This document shows, in pieces, positions 8,791 to 18,042 of a stretch of DNA of 64,000 bases. Source of the stretch: Lyngbya sp. CCAP 1446/10 (lineage in GTDB: Bacteria; Cyanobacteriota; Cyanobacteriia; Cyanobacteriales; Microcoleaceae). The translations under genes and the position numbers were made by a program. How positions within the stretch are numbered: position 1 is the stretch's first letter; each line of letters opens with the position of its first letter. Below the pieces are notes generated by a model, which was not told the DNA's origin, searched no databases, and saw only the letters and a list, made by a program, of their open reading frames with translations. The stretch lies in the NCBI RefSeq assembly GCF_026130175.1, contig NZ_JAIGNI010000156.1:35387-99386 (forward strand). The letters are read 5' to 3'.

Positions 8791-8914
8791 GGCGTTGCTG
8801 AATTGGGAGATGAAATCTGTAGGGGCAATCCCCCCGTGGTTGCCCCCACCGCCGATGGGGTAAGCACGGGGGCTTTACCCCTACTAACCCATCATACTTT
8901 CATTCAGCAACGCC
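8791..8914. mobile_element. 124-bp MITE-like element with GGCGTTGCTGAAT ends
   Basis: Perfect 13-bp terminal inverted repeats, GGCGTTGCTGAAT (8791-8803) and ATTCAGCAACGCC (8902-8914), enclose a second long imperfect inverted repeat (about 8820-8839 and 8865-8884, GTAGGGGCAAT type). There is no coding capacity. The ends resemble those of IS5/IS903-type elements, so mobilisation by such a transposase is possible; none is present in the window. No clear target duplication is visible. Confidence 0.65.
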
Positions 8915-8960
8915 CGTTCCTAACAATAGCTACCTATGATTGTTTAAAGGTTTGTCCGCT

Positions 8961-9737
8961 TCAACGGAGGAACTCCTTAGCTGTCGATTCCCAGTAGCCT
9001 GGGCGATTGTAATGCTGATGCAGTCTGGTCTCGTAATCCCGCGATAGCAGCGACTCCTCTGTATATGCCGGTGCTTGCTTGATGGTTTCGCGGGGAAGGT
9101 TGACAAAGACTTTTGACTCGCCCCAACTCACGCGATCGATCCATTGCGGTGCCAACAGAATCTTTTGTCCGGGCCACCAATTGCGTGTATCGACGATGAG
9201 ATACCTAATCGTCCACGTCTCCTCATCAATGATGAAATCTTCAATGTGACCCAGTTCCCCGTCTGCGGCTTGAATGTGATAACCAGTCACCTCATGGGTA
9301 CTACGCAAATGAGGATCCCACCCTTTCTCTTCTGGGGTGGTTTCGGCCTGTTTTTCAGGGTTAGGCTCCAGGTAGGGGTAGGGATACGATCCCCACATAT
9401 AGGAATAGGAACCGCTCCAATACATCGGCCATCCATAATATCCGTAGTAGTCCGTCTCAAATTGTTGGGAGACTGGCTTGTCGCTGCTCAAGGAAGGACT
9501 GCTCTCAATCTGCTTTTTGGTCAAATTGATGGTGATGTGATGCTGTTCTTTCACCCGTGCCGCCAGCGCATAAGGAGAGATCAGTACCTGCCTGCCCGTC
9601 AGCCAGTTTCCTGTGTCAGCGACTAAATAGCGAATTGTCCAGTAATGGTCATCAAAGTAGAACTCTTTAACCTTCCCGATTTCATCATGGAGGTTTGCCA
9701 ATTTGTAACCTTCTAGAGTCTTAGCTTTACTCAGCAT
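8961..9737 (-). CDS. Protein with two PRC-barrel domains
   Basis: A 258-residue soluble protein with two related PRC-barrel domains. The first (about 1-75) contains GKVKEFYFDD and WTIRYLVADT; the second (about 130-210) contains GHIEDFIIDE and WTIRYLIVDT. They are joined by a Tyr/Trp/Gly-rich linker (YYGYYGWPMYW). PRC barrels usually mediate protein or RNA contacts; the target here is unknown. ATG 9735-9737 is selected because AAGGAG lies about 6-10 bases upstream; an upstream TTG is unlikely. It lies downstream of phosphoketolase and the small CxxC protein in the same direction and may share their transcript. General-stress genes often include this family. Confidence 0.85.
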   Translation of the reverse strand: MLSKAKTLEGYKLANLHDEIGKVKEFYFDDHYWTIRYLVADTGNWLTGRQVLISPYALAARVKEQHHITINLTKKQIESSPSLSSDKPVSQQFETDYYGYYGWPMYWSGSYSYMWGSYPYPYLEPNPEKQAETTPEEKGWDPHLRSTHEVTGYHIQAADGELGHIEDFIIDEETWTIRYLIVDTRNWWPGQKILLAPQWIDRVSWGESKVFVNLPRETIKQAPAYTEESLLSRDYETRLHQHYNRPGYWESTAKEFLR

Positions 9738-9804
9738 AGAAACCTTCTCCTTAATAATCAATTTTTGCTTAGAGGACGATAGTCAGGGCAATAAGCGTGA
9801 TTGC

Positions 9805-10152
9805 TCAGTGAGAACACCAGCGGGGTTTACGGATCGCGCGTAAATAGTGGTTATTTGTAAAGAAATGACAGTTCCTACAGGGAAGTGTATGGAAGTAGTT
9901 GAACGTTATATTTTTTGCTCTGACCACTTTCCAAGTTTTTGCCAGCATCAGAATGGAAATGACCAGAACTATCAGGGAGCCGAAGCGAATGACAGATAAT
10001 CTGTCTCCAGATATAATCACTCTCTCCTGGTTTGTTAGAACTGGTTTGGTTGCGATCGGGGTAACAGAAGTCTGTTTTACTTCCAGGTCATACTTGTTCA
10101 TGGCTCGATTCAACTCCACATAGAGGATGCAGAATCGAACCGCCGTTTTCAT
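9805..10152 (-). CDS. Small single-pass membrane protein with C-terminal CxxC motif
   Basis: 115 residues as called here, or 98 from an internal ATG at 10101 (MNKYD). One membrane segment (FGSLIVLVISILMLA, about residues 58-72) is followed by a C-terminal motif CRNCHFFTNNHYL, recognisable from small cyanobacterial membrane proteins of unknown function. The Cys pair suggests metal binding or redox activity. The last residues (RKPRWCSH) differ from the usual ending, so the tail may be altered. The gene begins about 40 bp after the phosphoketolase stop. A seven-codon open frame with its own strong AAAGGAG site (10149-10172) overlaps this start as ATGA, which suggests coupled translation. Confidence 0.65.
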   Translation of the reverse strand: MKTAVRFCILYVELNRAMNKYDLEVKQTSVTPIATKPVLTNQERVIISGDRLSVIRFGSLIVLVISILMLAKTWKVVRAKNITFNYFHTLPCRNCHFFTNNHYLRAIRKPRWCSH

Positions 10153-10193
10153 GGTTTGAATTGAATGGGCATTTGAGACTCCTTTGCATCATT

Positions 10194-12620
10194 TCAATTA
10201 GGTACAGGCGTTTTTTCGATCAGCAATTTCCCTTTCTGCGTTGCACCCGCACTCCATTTCCAGTCACGGATTTCCGGCAGATCCTGGCCATGTTGGTTAA
10301 TGTACAGCTTGTGCTCAATCAGCTTGTCCTGCATCATCTGCTTCAGGTAAGACCCCTTCGCGCCTAAATGTGGCAGACGATCGATCGCGTCTTGCACGAG
10401 ATGGAAGCGATCGAGGTCATTTTGCACCCGCATATCAAAAGCAGTCGTGATCGTGCCCTCTTCCTTGTAGCCCCGGACGTGGAGGTTGCGATTGGTGCGG
10501 CGGTAGGTTAGTCGGTGTACCAGCCAGGGGTAGCCATGAAAGCCAAAGATGATGTGTTTGTCTGTTGTAAAAAGCGAGTCGTAGTCCGCTTCGCTCAGTC
10601 CGTGGGGGTGTTCGCTGGCAGACTGCAACTTCATCAGATCGACCACATTAACAACCCGGATTTTCAGATCGGGGAGATGTTCGCGCAGAATCGAAACCGC
10701 CGCCAAAATCTCTAGCGTCGGCGTATCGCCACAGCAAGCCATCACTACGTCCGGTTCAGAGTCCTGGTCATTGCTAGCCCATTGCCAAATCCCGATGCCT
10801 TCGGTGCAATGGATAACCGCTTCGTCCATCGTCAGCCATTGCGGCAGGGCGTGTTTACCAGCTACCACCACATTCACGTAATGACGACTCCGCAAGCAGT
10901 GATCGAAGACTGACAGCAAACAGTTGCCATCGGCTGGCAGATACACCCGGACGATATCGGCTTTCTTGTTGATTACATGGTCGATAAAACCGGGGTCTTG
11001 GTGCGTGAAGCCGTTGTGATCCTGTTGCCAGACATGGGAGGCGAGTAGATAGTTGAGCGATGCGATCGGTCGTCTCCAGGGAAGTTCCGCCGTGACCTTC
11101 AGCCATTTGGCGTGCTGGCTAAACATTGAATCCACAATGCGAATGAAAGCTTCATAGCTATTGAATAGCCCGTGTCGTCCAGTCAGCAGATAGCCTTCTA
11201 ACCAACCCTCGCACTGATGCTCACTCAGCATTGAGTCCAGCACCCGTCCATCGGGCGCGAGAAACTCATCATTGCGTTCTTCTCGTGCGTCCCACTGTCG
11301 ATTCGTAACTTCAAACACTGCACCTAAAAGATTCGAGAGCGTTTCATCGGGCCCGAAGATCCGAAAATTCCGCTGTTCCTGATTCAGCTTGGCTACATCT
11401 CGCAAGAACTTGCCGAGCACGAGCGTATCCTGACCGTCAACAGCACCGGGCGTAGGCACTGTCACCGCGTAGTTGCGGAAGTCTGGCAGATGCAGGTCAC
11501 GCAGCAGCAAACCACCGTTGGCGTGAGGATTTGCGCCCATTCGTCGATCGCCCTGCGGAGCTAATTCTGCCAATTCCGGCAGCAGGCGTCCGGTTTCATC
11601 GAACAGTTCTTCTGCTTTGTAGCTTTTCATCCAGCTTTCTAGCAGTTGGACATGATCGGGATGCTCGGAATTCACCAGTAATGGCACTTGATGCGATCGC
11701 GATGTGCCCTCGATTTGCAAGCCATCGACCACTTTCGGTCCCGTCCAACCCTTGGGAGACTTGAGGACGATCACCGGCCAGCGCGGTCGAGTTGCGTTGT
11801 TCTGGTTTCGCGCATTGCTTTGATTTTGCCGGATGTCTGCGATCGCGCGATCCAACGTGCTAGCCATCAGTTCGTGCATCTTTTCAGGATCATCGCCTTC
11901 CACAAAGTAAGGTGTCCAGCCGCAGCCTCGGAGAAATTGCTCCAATTCTTCAGGCTCAATGCGAGCGAGGACGGTGGGGTTGTTAATCTTGTAGCCATTC
12001 AAGTGCAGAATCGGCAGCACGGCACCGTCAGTAATTGGGTTGAGCAACTTGTTGGATTGCCAAGCGGTCGCCAGAGGCCCCGTCTCCGCTTCACCATCGC
12101 CAATGACGCAGGCAACAATTAGACCGGGATTATCGAAGGCTGCTCCGAAGGCATGGCTGAGGGAATACCCCAGTTCACCGCCTTCGTGAATTGACCCTGG
12201 CGTTGTGGGTGCTACATGGCTGGAAATCCCGCCAGGAAACGAGAATTGTTGGAACAGTTTTTTCAGACCCGCTTCATCCTGGGTAATGTTCGGATAAATC
12301 TCGCTCCAGGTGCCTTCGAGGTAAACATTGCCTACGATCGCAGGGCCACCGTGACCGGGCCCGGCAATGTAGAACATATCCAAGTCATACTTCTTAATCA
12401 CCCGATTCAAATGCACATAGATGAAGTTCTGCCCCGGTGTTGTACCCCAATGTCCGACGACTAGCGGTTTGACGTGGGAAAGTTTCAGCGGCTCCTTTAG
12501 CAGCGGGTTGTCGTAGAGGTAGATCTGTCCAACAGACAAATAGTTTGCGGCACGCCAGTAAGCATCAATGTTATGAAGTAATGTCGGGGAAAGTGTGCGG
12601 GAAAGCATTTTGAGTGTCAT
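10194..12620 (-). CDS. xfp: Xylulose-5-phosphate/fructose-6-phosphate phosphoketolase
   Basis: Thiamine-diphosphate enzyme that splits xylulose-5-P or fructose-6-P with phosphate into acetyl phosphate and glyceraldehyde-3-P or erythrose-4-P, a carbon-saving route to acetyl units. Its 808 residues are full length for the family. Visible are [11 protein letters not shown] and AGPGHGGPA near the N-terminus, the thiamine-binding stretch [12 protein letters not shown], and the C-terminal [10 protein letters not shown] region. Upstream DNA is a degraded rhodanese copy (12634-12996), so its promoter probably lies within or beyond that fragment. Downstream genes in the same direction are the CxxC membrane protein and the PRC-barrel protein. 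Together with the GH65 fusion it could route disaccharide carbon to acetyl phosphate. Confidence 0.96.
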   Translation of the reverse strand: MTLKMLSRTLSPTLLHNIDAYWRAANYLSVGQIYLYDNPLLKEPLKLSHVKPLVVGHWGTTPGQNFIYVHLNRVIKKYDLDMFYIAGPGHGGPAIVGNVYLEGTWSEIYPNITQDEAGLKKLFQQFSFPGGISSHVAPTTPGSIHEGGELGYSLSHAFGAAFDNPGLIVACVIGDGEAETGPLATAWQSNKLLNPITDGAVLPILHLNGYKINNPTVLARIEPEELEQFLRGCGWTPYFVEGDDPEKMHELMASTLDRAIADIRQNQSNARNQNNATRPRWPVIVLKSPKGWTGPKVVDGLQIEGTSRSHQVPLLVNSEHPDHVQLLESWMKSYKAEELFDETGRLLPELAELAPQGDRRMGANPHANGGLLLRDLHLPDFRNYAVTVPTPGAVDGQDTLVLGKFLRDVAKLNQEQRNFRIFGPDETLSNLLGAVFEVTNRQWDAREERNDEFLAPDGRVLDSMLSEHQCEGWLEGYLLTGRHGLFNSYEAFIRIVDSMFSQHAKWLKVTAELPWRRPIASLNYLLASHVWQQDHNGFTHQDPGFIDHVINKKADIVRVYLPADGNCLLSVFDHCLRSRHYVNVVVAGKHALPQWLTMDEAVIHCTEGIGIWQWASNDQDSEPDVVMACCGDTPTLEILAAVSILREHLPDLKIRVVNVVDLMKLQSASEHPHGLSEADYDSLFTTDKHIIFGFHGYPWLVHRLTYRRTNRNLHVRGYKEEGTITTAFDMRVQNDLDRFHLVQDAIDRLPHLGAKGSYLKQMMQDKLIEHKLYINQHGQDLPEIRDWKWSAGATQKGKLLIEKTPVPN

Positions 12621-12633
12621 GGTTTAAAGGTTC

Positions 12634-12996
12634 TTATGTGAACCGAGATTGAGGATACGGACAATGGAGCGCGTTAGGGATATGTCCCGACTTATATTCA
12701 GAGGGTTCTCGCACATCTACCAATACGGTTTGAGGATTTTTTAATCGGATTTTCAATCTTGCAACATTGGCGATCGTGAAATAGCCTGGTGGAAGCGACG
12801 TGAGAAAGCGATCGACCTCCGATTCCAGATTCACAGCGACTTCAGAGATTGCTGGACTCTCTTGAGCAATCACGCCAGTTTTGGCGAAAGGCACTGCCAA
12901 AACTGAGTTTTGCCCCAGGGTAAATAAAACACAAAGACTTAGTAAAAATCCCCAAAATATTGTCTAAATTTATTTCTTGCAGCTTATTAAAGACAT
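12634..12996 (-). pseudogene. Degraded 5' copy of the rhodanese gene
   Basis: Nearly the same sequence as 4136-4466, from the signal peptide to GHIPNA. The ATG equivalent at 12994-12996 is intact, but codon 9 is TAA (TCA in the parent) and codon 11 is TAG (CAG in the parent), so the signal peptide cannot be translated. Homology stops near 12668, before the active-site Cys, and the frame then runs into unrelated sequence and ends just ahead of xfp. It is therefore a recent, truncated and inactivated duplicate with no sulfurtransferase activity expected. It now supplies the upstream region of phosphoketolase. Confidence 0.9.
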
Positions 12997-13203
12997 TAGG
13001 TAATAAATACCTTACTGGTTGTTATATCTCTCTTTTATAACTGAGTCCCAATCCCCTCGTATCCTCCTAAAGAAGTGGACTTTAAAAATACTCAAATCCC
13101 TCCATTTTTAAGGGAAATTAGAGAAAATTATCGAGGGGAATCCTCCAACAGTATACTGTTACTATCTTTCAGGTTTAGTTGACATAAATTGTGTCTCAGC
13201 AGT

Positions 13204-13245
13204 CAGTTAACAGTTGACAGTTGACAGTTGACGGTTGACAGTTAA
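13204..13245. repeat. Heptanucleotide tandem repeat (CAGTTGA)6
   Basis: Six 7-bp units with single-base variants in the first, fifth and sixth. It is the same family, on the opposite strand, as 1758-1792. Confidence 0.93.
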
Positions 13246-13253
13246 GTGCGAAG

Positions 13254-13288
13254 TTTTTAGGCAGGGGCTTAAATCCCCTGCCTAAAAA
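13254..13288 (-). terminator. Hairpin terminator candidate downstream of mgtA
   Basis: Perfect 14-bp stem TTTTTAGGCAGGGG / CCCCTGCCTAAAAA with a 7-base loop. It is GC-rich at its centre with T/A runs on both sides, so it could stop transcription in either direction. It lies about 110 bp beyond the mgtA stop codon. A related shorter sequence (CACCTAAAGGTGGGGGCTTAAA) follows, so it may equally be a dispersed repeat. Confidence 0.6.
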
Positions 13289-13398
13289 CAATCCACCTAA
13301 AGGTGGGGGCTTAAATCCCCTGTGATGCAGGTTAATCTGTGTTGATATGCCTTTTATATGCGATCGATCTATCAATCAAAAAAATATGCAATCCAAGT

Positions 13399-15915
13399 CT
13401 ATTGTACGTGTTGATAGAAAACTCGTTTCACAGTTTCTGCACTGAGGATGTAAAGTCCGACAATTGCCGCCAGCACCAACAGGAATTCGAGCGGCAAGGA
13501 TTGGAATCCCAGTAAACTTGCAAGCGGAGTATAGGGAAGAAATAGTGCGATCATGACGATCGCGATCGTTGACATCAACAAATACTTTCCCGGCTTGCTC
13601 GTGAGAATCGATTGCCGCGTCCGAATTACCAGCACAATAATGGATGCAGAAATCACAGATTCCATAAACCAACCAGTTCGGAATTGCGCGGGGTTGGCGT
13701 GCAGCAGAAATATCAATGCTCCAAACGTCAGATAATCAAAGACTGAACTGAGTAAACCAAACACCAACATAAATTTGCGGATAAACTTGATATCCATGCG
13801 CCGGGGTTTGTTTACCAATTCCTTGTCTACGCGATCGGTGGCGATCGTCATTTCGGGAAAATCAGTCAATAGATTTGTGAGTAAAATCTGACTGGGCAGT
13901 AGCGGCAAAAACGGTAAAAACAGAGAAATACCTGCCATGCTGAACATATTGCCGAAATTAGCGCTCGTTGCCATAAACACGTATTTCAGCGTATTAGCAA
14001 ACGTTACCCGTCCTTCCTTCACACCCTCAACCAAAACATTTAAATCTTTTTCCATCAGCACAATGTCGGCTGCTTCCTTCGCCACATCAACCGCACTCTC
14101 AACGGAAATTCCCACATCCGCAGCATGAAGCGCCGAGGCATCGTTAATGCCGTCTCCTAAATAGCCAACCACATTCCCCGCTTTTTTCAGCGCGATGATA
14201 ATCCGCTCTTTTTGATTCGGCTCAACTTCAGCAAAAACATTGGTTTCTCCAACACGATGAAGTAGCGCTTCATCACTGAGTTTTTGCAGTTGGGAACCAG
14301 TCAAAACCTTTGGTTCGGGTAGTCCTACCTGTTGAATAATACTGATCGCTACAGCCCGACTATCGCCCGTAATCATCTTCGGGGTGATTCCCAGGGCTAC
14401 CAAATCTTTGAGGGTGTCAGCAATGCCTGGTTTCGGCGGATCGAACAGCGCCAGATAGCCCATAAATGTCATGTTCGTTTCATCGTCTTTGCTGAAGGAA
14501 TCGGTTTCAAAATTGCGGTAAGCAACTCCCAATACTCGAAATCCCTTGCTGCCCAATTCTTCAGCGCGTTGTTGAATCTTGTCCTGTTGTGGCGCAATGT
14601 CGATCGCAATTCCGTCACCAGTCTCTACCGTTGAGCAGACATCCAGAATCGTCTTAAGCGCTCCTTTGGTGACAATTAGATGGGTATTCTGTTGTTTAAA
14701 CAGGATGCTTAAGCGTTTGCGGTTGAAATCGTAGGGCACTTCATCGAGCTTTTGATAGCCTGAGATGTCGAATGTCTTGTGTTGGCGGATGGCTTGGTCG
14801 ATCGGATTGACATAGCCAGATTCAGATGCAGCATTCAAATAAGCATAGAGCAAAACCCGATCGCTCTCCTTGCCATCCACATCAACCGCCGAGTGAATTT
14901 TCACCTCCCCTTCCGTCAGCGTACCCGTCTTATCCGTACAAAACACGTTCATACTGCCAAAATTCTCGATCGCAGCCAACCGCTTTACAATCACCTGCTT
15001 GTTAGCCATTTGCTTAGCGCCGCGAGACAAATTGAGGCTGACAATGGCGGGCAGAAGTTGAGGAGTCAGGCCAACCGCCAGCGCTAGGGAAAATAGAAAT
15101 GATTCCAAAACCGGGCGTTTCAGGTAAACATTGGCGGCAAAGATTAGGACAACCAGAATCAGCGTCACCTCCATCAGAAAGTAACCAAACTTGCTGAGTC
15201 CCTGTTCAAATTCGGTTTCCGGCGGCCTAAGTTTCAATCGTTCCGATACCTTACCAAACTCAGTTTCCTTTCCGGTATGCACCACCACTGCTTTGCCAGT
15301 ACCGCTAATAACATTAGTTCCCATATAAAGGATGTTAGTGCGCTTACCCAAATCGGTTTCAGCGGGCAAAACGCCGCTGAGTTTGTCAGCCGGGTAAGTT
15401 TCTCCAGTCAGCGCCGCTTCATTCACCGACAAATCTTTCGACTCTAAAATCAGGCAGTCACCGGGAATACTATCGCCAGCGTTAAGCAACACAATGTCAC
15501 CCGGAACCACGTCCTCATTGGGAATTTCTTGAGATTTACCGTCACGCACAACCGTTGCTTTCACTTGCACCAAAGCCAGGAGTTTCTCAACAGCATTTGT
15601 CGCTCCCCGTTCTTGCCAAAATCCTAGTAAGCCACTAATTAGGACGATCGCCAAAATAATGATCGCATCTGCCGCATCTTTCAGAAATATCGACAGCACA
15701 GCGGCAAAAATCAGAATCAAAATAATCGGACTTTTGAACTGGTTGAGCAACAGCGTCAGTGAGTTCGATTGCTGTTTCTGTTTCAGGCTGTTCGCGCCGT
15801 ATTCGCTCAGGTGTTGTTTAGCATCCTGGCTGCTTAAACCTGCGGTTGTAGACTTCACCTGAGCCAGCACCCGATCGGCAGGTAAGCTCCAAAACATCGA
15901 AAGTTGTGAATTCAT
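13399..15915 (-). CDS. mgtA: Magnesium-translocating P-type ATPase (P3B class)
   Basis: Membrane pump that imports Mg2+ using ATP. The 838 residues are complete: actuator motif LTGETYPA, phosphorylation motif CTDKTGTLTEGEVK, GMTGDS-equivalent MITGDSRAV, hinge LGDGINDASAL, and a C-terminal group of helices. The cation-ATPase N-terminal domain occupies about residues 5-75. The motif order and length agree with MgtA/MgtB rather than the proton pump at the left edge. Mg2+ supply to ATP- and polyphosphate-dependent enzymes is a possible link with the neighbouring stress genes. No Mg2+-sensing leader was recognised upstream; the 245 bp before the next gene hold a 13-bp dyad at 16004-16033. Confidence 0.94.
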   Translation of the reverse strand: MNSQLSMFWSLPADRVLAQVKSTTAGLSSQDAKQHLSEYGANSLKQKQQSNSLTLLLNQFKSPIILILIFAAVLSIFLKDAADAIIILAIVLISGLLGFWQERGATNAVEKLLALVQVKATVVRDGKSQEIPNEDVVPGDIVLLNAGDSIPGDCLILESKDLSVNEAALTGETYPADKLSGVLPAETDLGKRTNILYMGTNVISGTGKAVVVHTGKETEFGKVSERLKLRPPETEFEQGLSKFGYFLMEVTLILVVLIFAANVYLKRPVLESFLFSLALAVGLTPQLLPAIVSLNLSRGAKQMANKQVIVKRLAAIENFGSMNVFCTDKTGTLTEGEVKIHSAVDVDGKESDRVLLYAYLNAASESGYVNPIDQAIRQHKTFDISGYQKLDEVPYDFNRKRLSILFKQQNTHLIVTKGALKTILDVCSTVETGDGIAIDIAPQQDKIQQRAEELGSKGFRVLGVAYRNFETDSFSKDDETNMTFMGYLALFDPPKPGIADTLKDLVALGITPKMITGDSRAVAISIIQQVGLPEPKVLTGSQLQKLSDEALLHRVGETNVFAEVEPNQKERIIIALKKAGNVVGYLGDGINDASALHAADVGISVESAVDVAKEAADIVLMEKDLNVLVEGVKEGRVTFANTLKYVFMATSANFGNMFSMAGISLFLPFLPLLPSQILLTNLLTDFPEMTIATDRVDKELVNKPRRMDIKFIRKFMLVFGLLSSVFDYLTFGALIFLLHANPAQFRTGWFMESVISASIIVLVIRTRQSILTSKPGKYLLMSTIAIVMIALFLPYTPLASLLGFQSLPLEFLLVLAAIVGLYILSAETVKRVFYQHVQ

Positions 15916-16003
15916 TATTTGTTATTTAATATGATTTATACAAATTCTTGCTACAAAAAAAGTGTTGGGCGAAGTGAAACCGAGGGCTGTATCTGGACGC
16001 TCG

Positions 16004-16033
16004 CACTGTAAAAAAAAGTATTTTTTTACAGTG
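16004..16033. terminator. A/T-rich dyad between DUF3122 copy B and mgtA
   Basis: Perfect 13-bp inverted repeat CACTGTAAAAAAA / TTTTTTTACAGTG around a 4-base loop. It could be a terminator for the rhodanese/DUF3122 pair that ends at 16161, or an operator for mgtA. The stem is A/T-rich, so intrinsic termination would be weak. Confidence 0.4.
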
Positions 16034-16160
16034 AGATGCTCCCTATCTGGGCCCTGTTGATCAGGTGCGGATCTGTGAGATTGTTTGTGAAACTTAGGGA
16101 TTGTCAACGGCGACGCACCCTACGGCTACTTCAACTTTGCCAGCAACTTATCAACCGAAC

Positions 16161-16703
16161 CTAATTTCCTGAAGAAAAAATGGTTTGCCACTCTTGCAGA
16201 AAAAGTGGTGGAACTGATAGATTAATCGCTTCACCGTCCATCGCTGATAGCGTCAACTTTAGGGGGTTTTCTGGCTGTAACTCCGGTAACAACGGCTGAA
16301 TATCATACTGACCTACATTAGATTCGGGAGCAGACAAATCAGTAAAAATAAGGCTGGAGGTATCATTAGCACTCAGTGTTTTACCCATTGAATTAGTCAA
16401 CAATAAGGGTTTACTACGGTCAATTTTTGCCACACCTGGGAAACCTACTAAACGCAGTTCAAAAGTCATTTGGCCATTAGGAGAAATCCTTTTAAAAGCG
16501 ATCGCCTGCCAGCTATTGCCATGCTGATCTTTGAGGTTCTGCCGAGATTGGTAAACCATTTGGCTTGGTGCTTCCTCCAGTTCTGTAATTTCTGCAAGTG
16601 CCTGGGCATTAGTAAATATTCCCAACCCCAGAACTACAGTTAAAACCAAGGCTCCCAGTAATAGTAACTGGGAAATTATTTTTCCAACAAAACGTCCGAA
16701 CAT
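16161..16703 (-). CDS. DUF3122 family secreted protein, copy B
   Basis: A 180-residue paralogue of the protein at 3328-3861. A hydrophobic N-terminal segment (about residues 10-36, ending in AQALA) is followed by MVYQSRQNL, SWQAIAFKR and ELRLVGFPG, then a C-terminal VPPLFLQEWQTI matching copy A position by position. Function is unknown; export is likely. It follows rhodanese copy B by about 90 bp, so the pair order is conserved with copy A. Base composition is more A/T-rich than copy A and the two copies differ throughout, so this duplication is older than the one that made the dead rhodanese fragment at 12634. Confidence 0.8.
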   Translation of the reverse strand: MFGRFVGKIISQLLLLGALVLTVVLGLGIFTNAQALAEITELEEAPSQMVYQSRQNLKDQHGNSWQAIAFKRISPNGQMTFELRLVGFPGVAKIDRSKPLLLTNSMGKTLSANDTSSLIFTDLSAPESNVGQYDIQPLLPELQPENPLKLTLSAMDGEAINLSVPPLFLQEWQTIFSSGN

Positions 16704-16792
16704 AAATATTGCCCTCTTTGAAAAACTGAGTGAATCGTCTTTTTCCTAGCTAGTTATGCTGGATTAGGTTGAGTATCATAAATACTTACATC

Positions 16793-17257
16793 CTACTTTT
16801 CTAAAGGTTCTCCTGCCGCTTTCCAACCTTGAATACTAGGAGGAAAACCCCTCACGTTAGCATATCCTAACATTTGCAAAGTCATAACTCCCATTGCGCT
16901 TCTATAACCAGTTGTGCAATAGAGAATTACAGGGTGATTTCTGGGAATTTTATCAAGATTTGCCATTAAAGTTTCCAAGGGTATATTAATAGCGCTTGAA
17001 ATGTGACCGGAGGTATATTCAGAAGGTTGTCTGACATCAATTAATGAAGCATGATCATTTTTGACAATACTTTTGAGAGCTTCTGTATTTTTAATCGTGT
17101 AATAATCGCGAGGAAGAGAAGTCAAAAAATTATCGATGGTTTCTGACAATTGAGCTTGGGGCATTGAACTAGCCGCTATGACTGGCATTGGTGCGATCGC
17201 CAAAAAACAAATACATGATAGCGTTCCCACCAATAATGTTAAAAGAAATTTCCTCAT
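16793..17257 (-). CDS. Exported rhodanese-like protein, copy B
   Basis: A 154-residue single-domain rhodanese with an N-terminal signal segment (about residues 4-28, ending in PVIAA). The domain shows SLIDVRQPSEY, GHISSAINIP, the complete active loop YCTTGYRS with its Cys, and the same GFPPSIQGWKAAGE ending as copy A. AAGGAG lies upstream of the ATG at 17257, supporting the start. It is co-directional with DUF3122 copy B. Sulfur transfer or thiol redox activity outside the cytoplasm is the family-level expectation; the partner may be DUF3122, because the pairing recurs. Confidence 0.87.
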   Translation of the reverse strand: MRKFLLTLLVGTLSCICFLAIAPMPVIAASSMPQAQLSETIDNFLTSLPRDYYTIKNTEALKSIVKNDHASLIDVRQPSEYTSGHISSAINIPLETLMANLDKIPRNHPVILYCTTGYRSAMGVMTLQMLGYANVRGFPPSIQGWKAAGEPLEK

Positions 17258-17465
17258 ATTCTTTTTTTTCTCCTTGATCTCACTAATATTTTTTAACTTA
17301 AACCTAAAAACCTTTGTTATGTCTTGTTTATAACCGAATCTATATCCTATCGCATCCCTCTTAAGAAGAGGATTTTAAGAATATCCTATCCCTTCCTTCT
17401 TAAGCAGGGCTGTTTCGTTTGGGTTATTTCCTAAATAAATTGAACGGATTGATTAATCAGGAGCG

Positions 17466-17918
17466 CTAATGACTGCTTGGTCCATCAGTCGTGCGTCCGG
17501 TCATCTCGCCGTGAGAAATGCGGTAGATTGCTATTACCTCTGCACGTCCCCAAGAGTCGATCCAAGTTCGATTGATCGCAGGCGAAAGTGTGGGATTTTG
17601 CCCTTTGACTAATTCCATCGCTAGATCGATGTCTTGCTGCTCGGTTAGGCGATCGGCTCTGCCACTCACAATCACGCTGCGCCAATGCAGCGGATCGTGA
17701 ATTTCTTCTACCTGTAAGCAGACTTCTGGATTCACGTTTATGTCATGAGTCTTCATACCTTCGGTTGTAAACAGGTAGATATCAGAATCTTTGAAATAAT
17801 AGTGCATTGGCATCACGTAGGGTTTTCCTTCGTGTATGTAGCCAAGATGACCGTATCCTACTTGTTGTAGAAACTCCTGAATTTCTTTTTGTCCCATTTC
17901 ATCAATATCTAACATCAT
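17466..17918 (-). CDS. PNPOx-like FMN-binding split-barrel protein
   Basis: A 150-residue protein of the pyridoxamine 5'-phosphate oxidase-like fold, close to the flavin-binding/NimA-type group: LQQVGYGHLGYIHEGKPYVMP is split over residues 15-35, then IYLFTTEGMKTH, VCLQVEEI and WRSVIVSGRADRL. Such proteins bind FMN, F420 or heme and reduce small molecules; the substrate is not readable. ATG 17916-17918 is preferred because AAAAGGAG lies about 4-10 bases upstream; a GTG five codons earlier is less likely. A second ATG follows directly. It belongs to the stress-type block with CsbD and cupin genes. Confidence 0.82.
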   Translation of the reverse strand: MMLDIDEMGQKEIQEFLQQVGYGHLGYIHEGKPYVMPMHYYFKDSDIYLFTTEGMKTHDINVNPEVCLQVEEIHDPLHWRSVIVSGRADRLTEQQDIDLAMELVKGQNPTLSPAINRTWIDSWGRAEVIAIYRISHGEMTGRTTDGPSSH

Positions 17919-17977
17919 TATTCTCCTTTTCACGATTTACTCAATTGATTTTATTATACCAGATTACCTAAATTTTT

Positions 17978-18042
17978 GATTGATAGATCAACCACAGATA
18001 TAAGGCAGATTCACGGAGATGAAGGCAGACAATTTCAAGAAG
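17978..18042. repeat. CGCAGAT-family dispersed repeat
   Basis: TAGATCAACCACAGATA, AAGGCAGAT and GGCAGACAATTTCAAGA match the copy at 60163-60234 in order and spacing. Related copies are inside the MITE at 1610-1719, at 46455-46526 and at 59505-59545. The last bases overlap the 3' end of the cupin gene. Confidence 0.75.

Noticed and set aside
13376..13672. Cys/His-rich 98-codon frame overlapping the mgtA 3' end
   Set aside because: It lies on the same strand in another frame of a well-conserved P-type ATPase gene; the Cys and His residues come from translating the membrane-helix codons out of frame.
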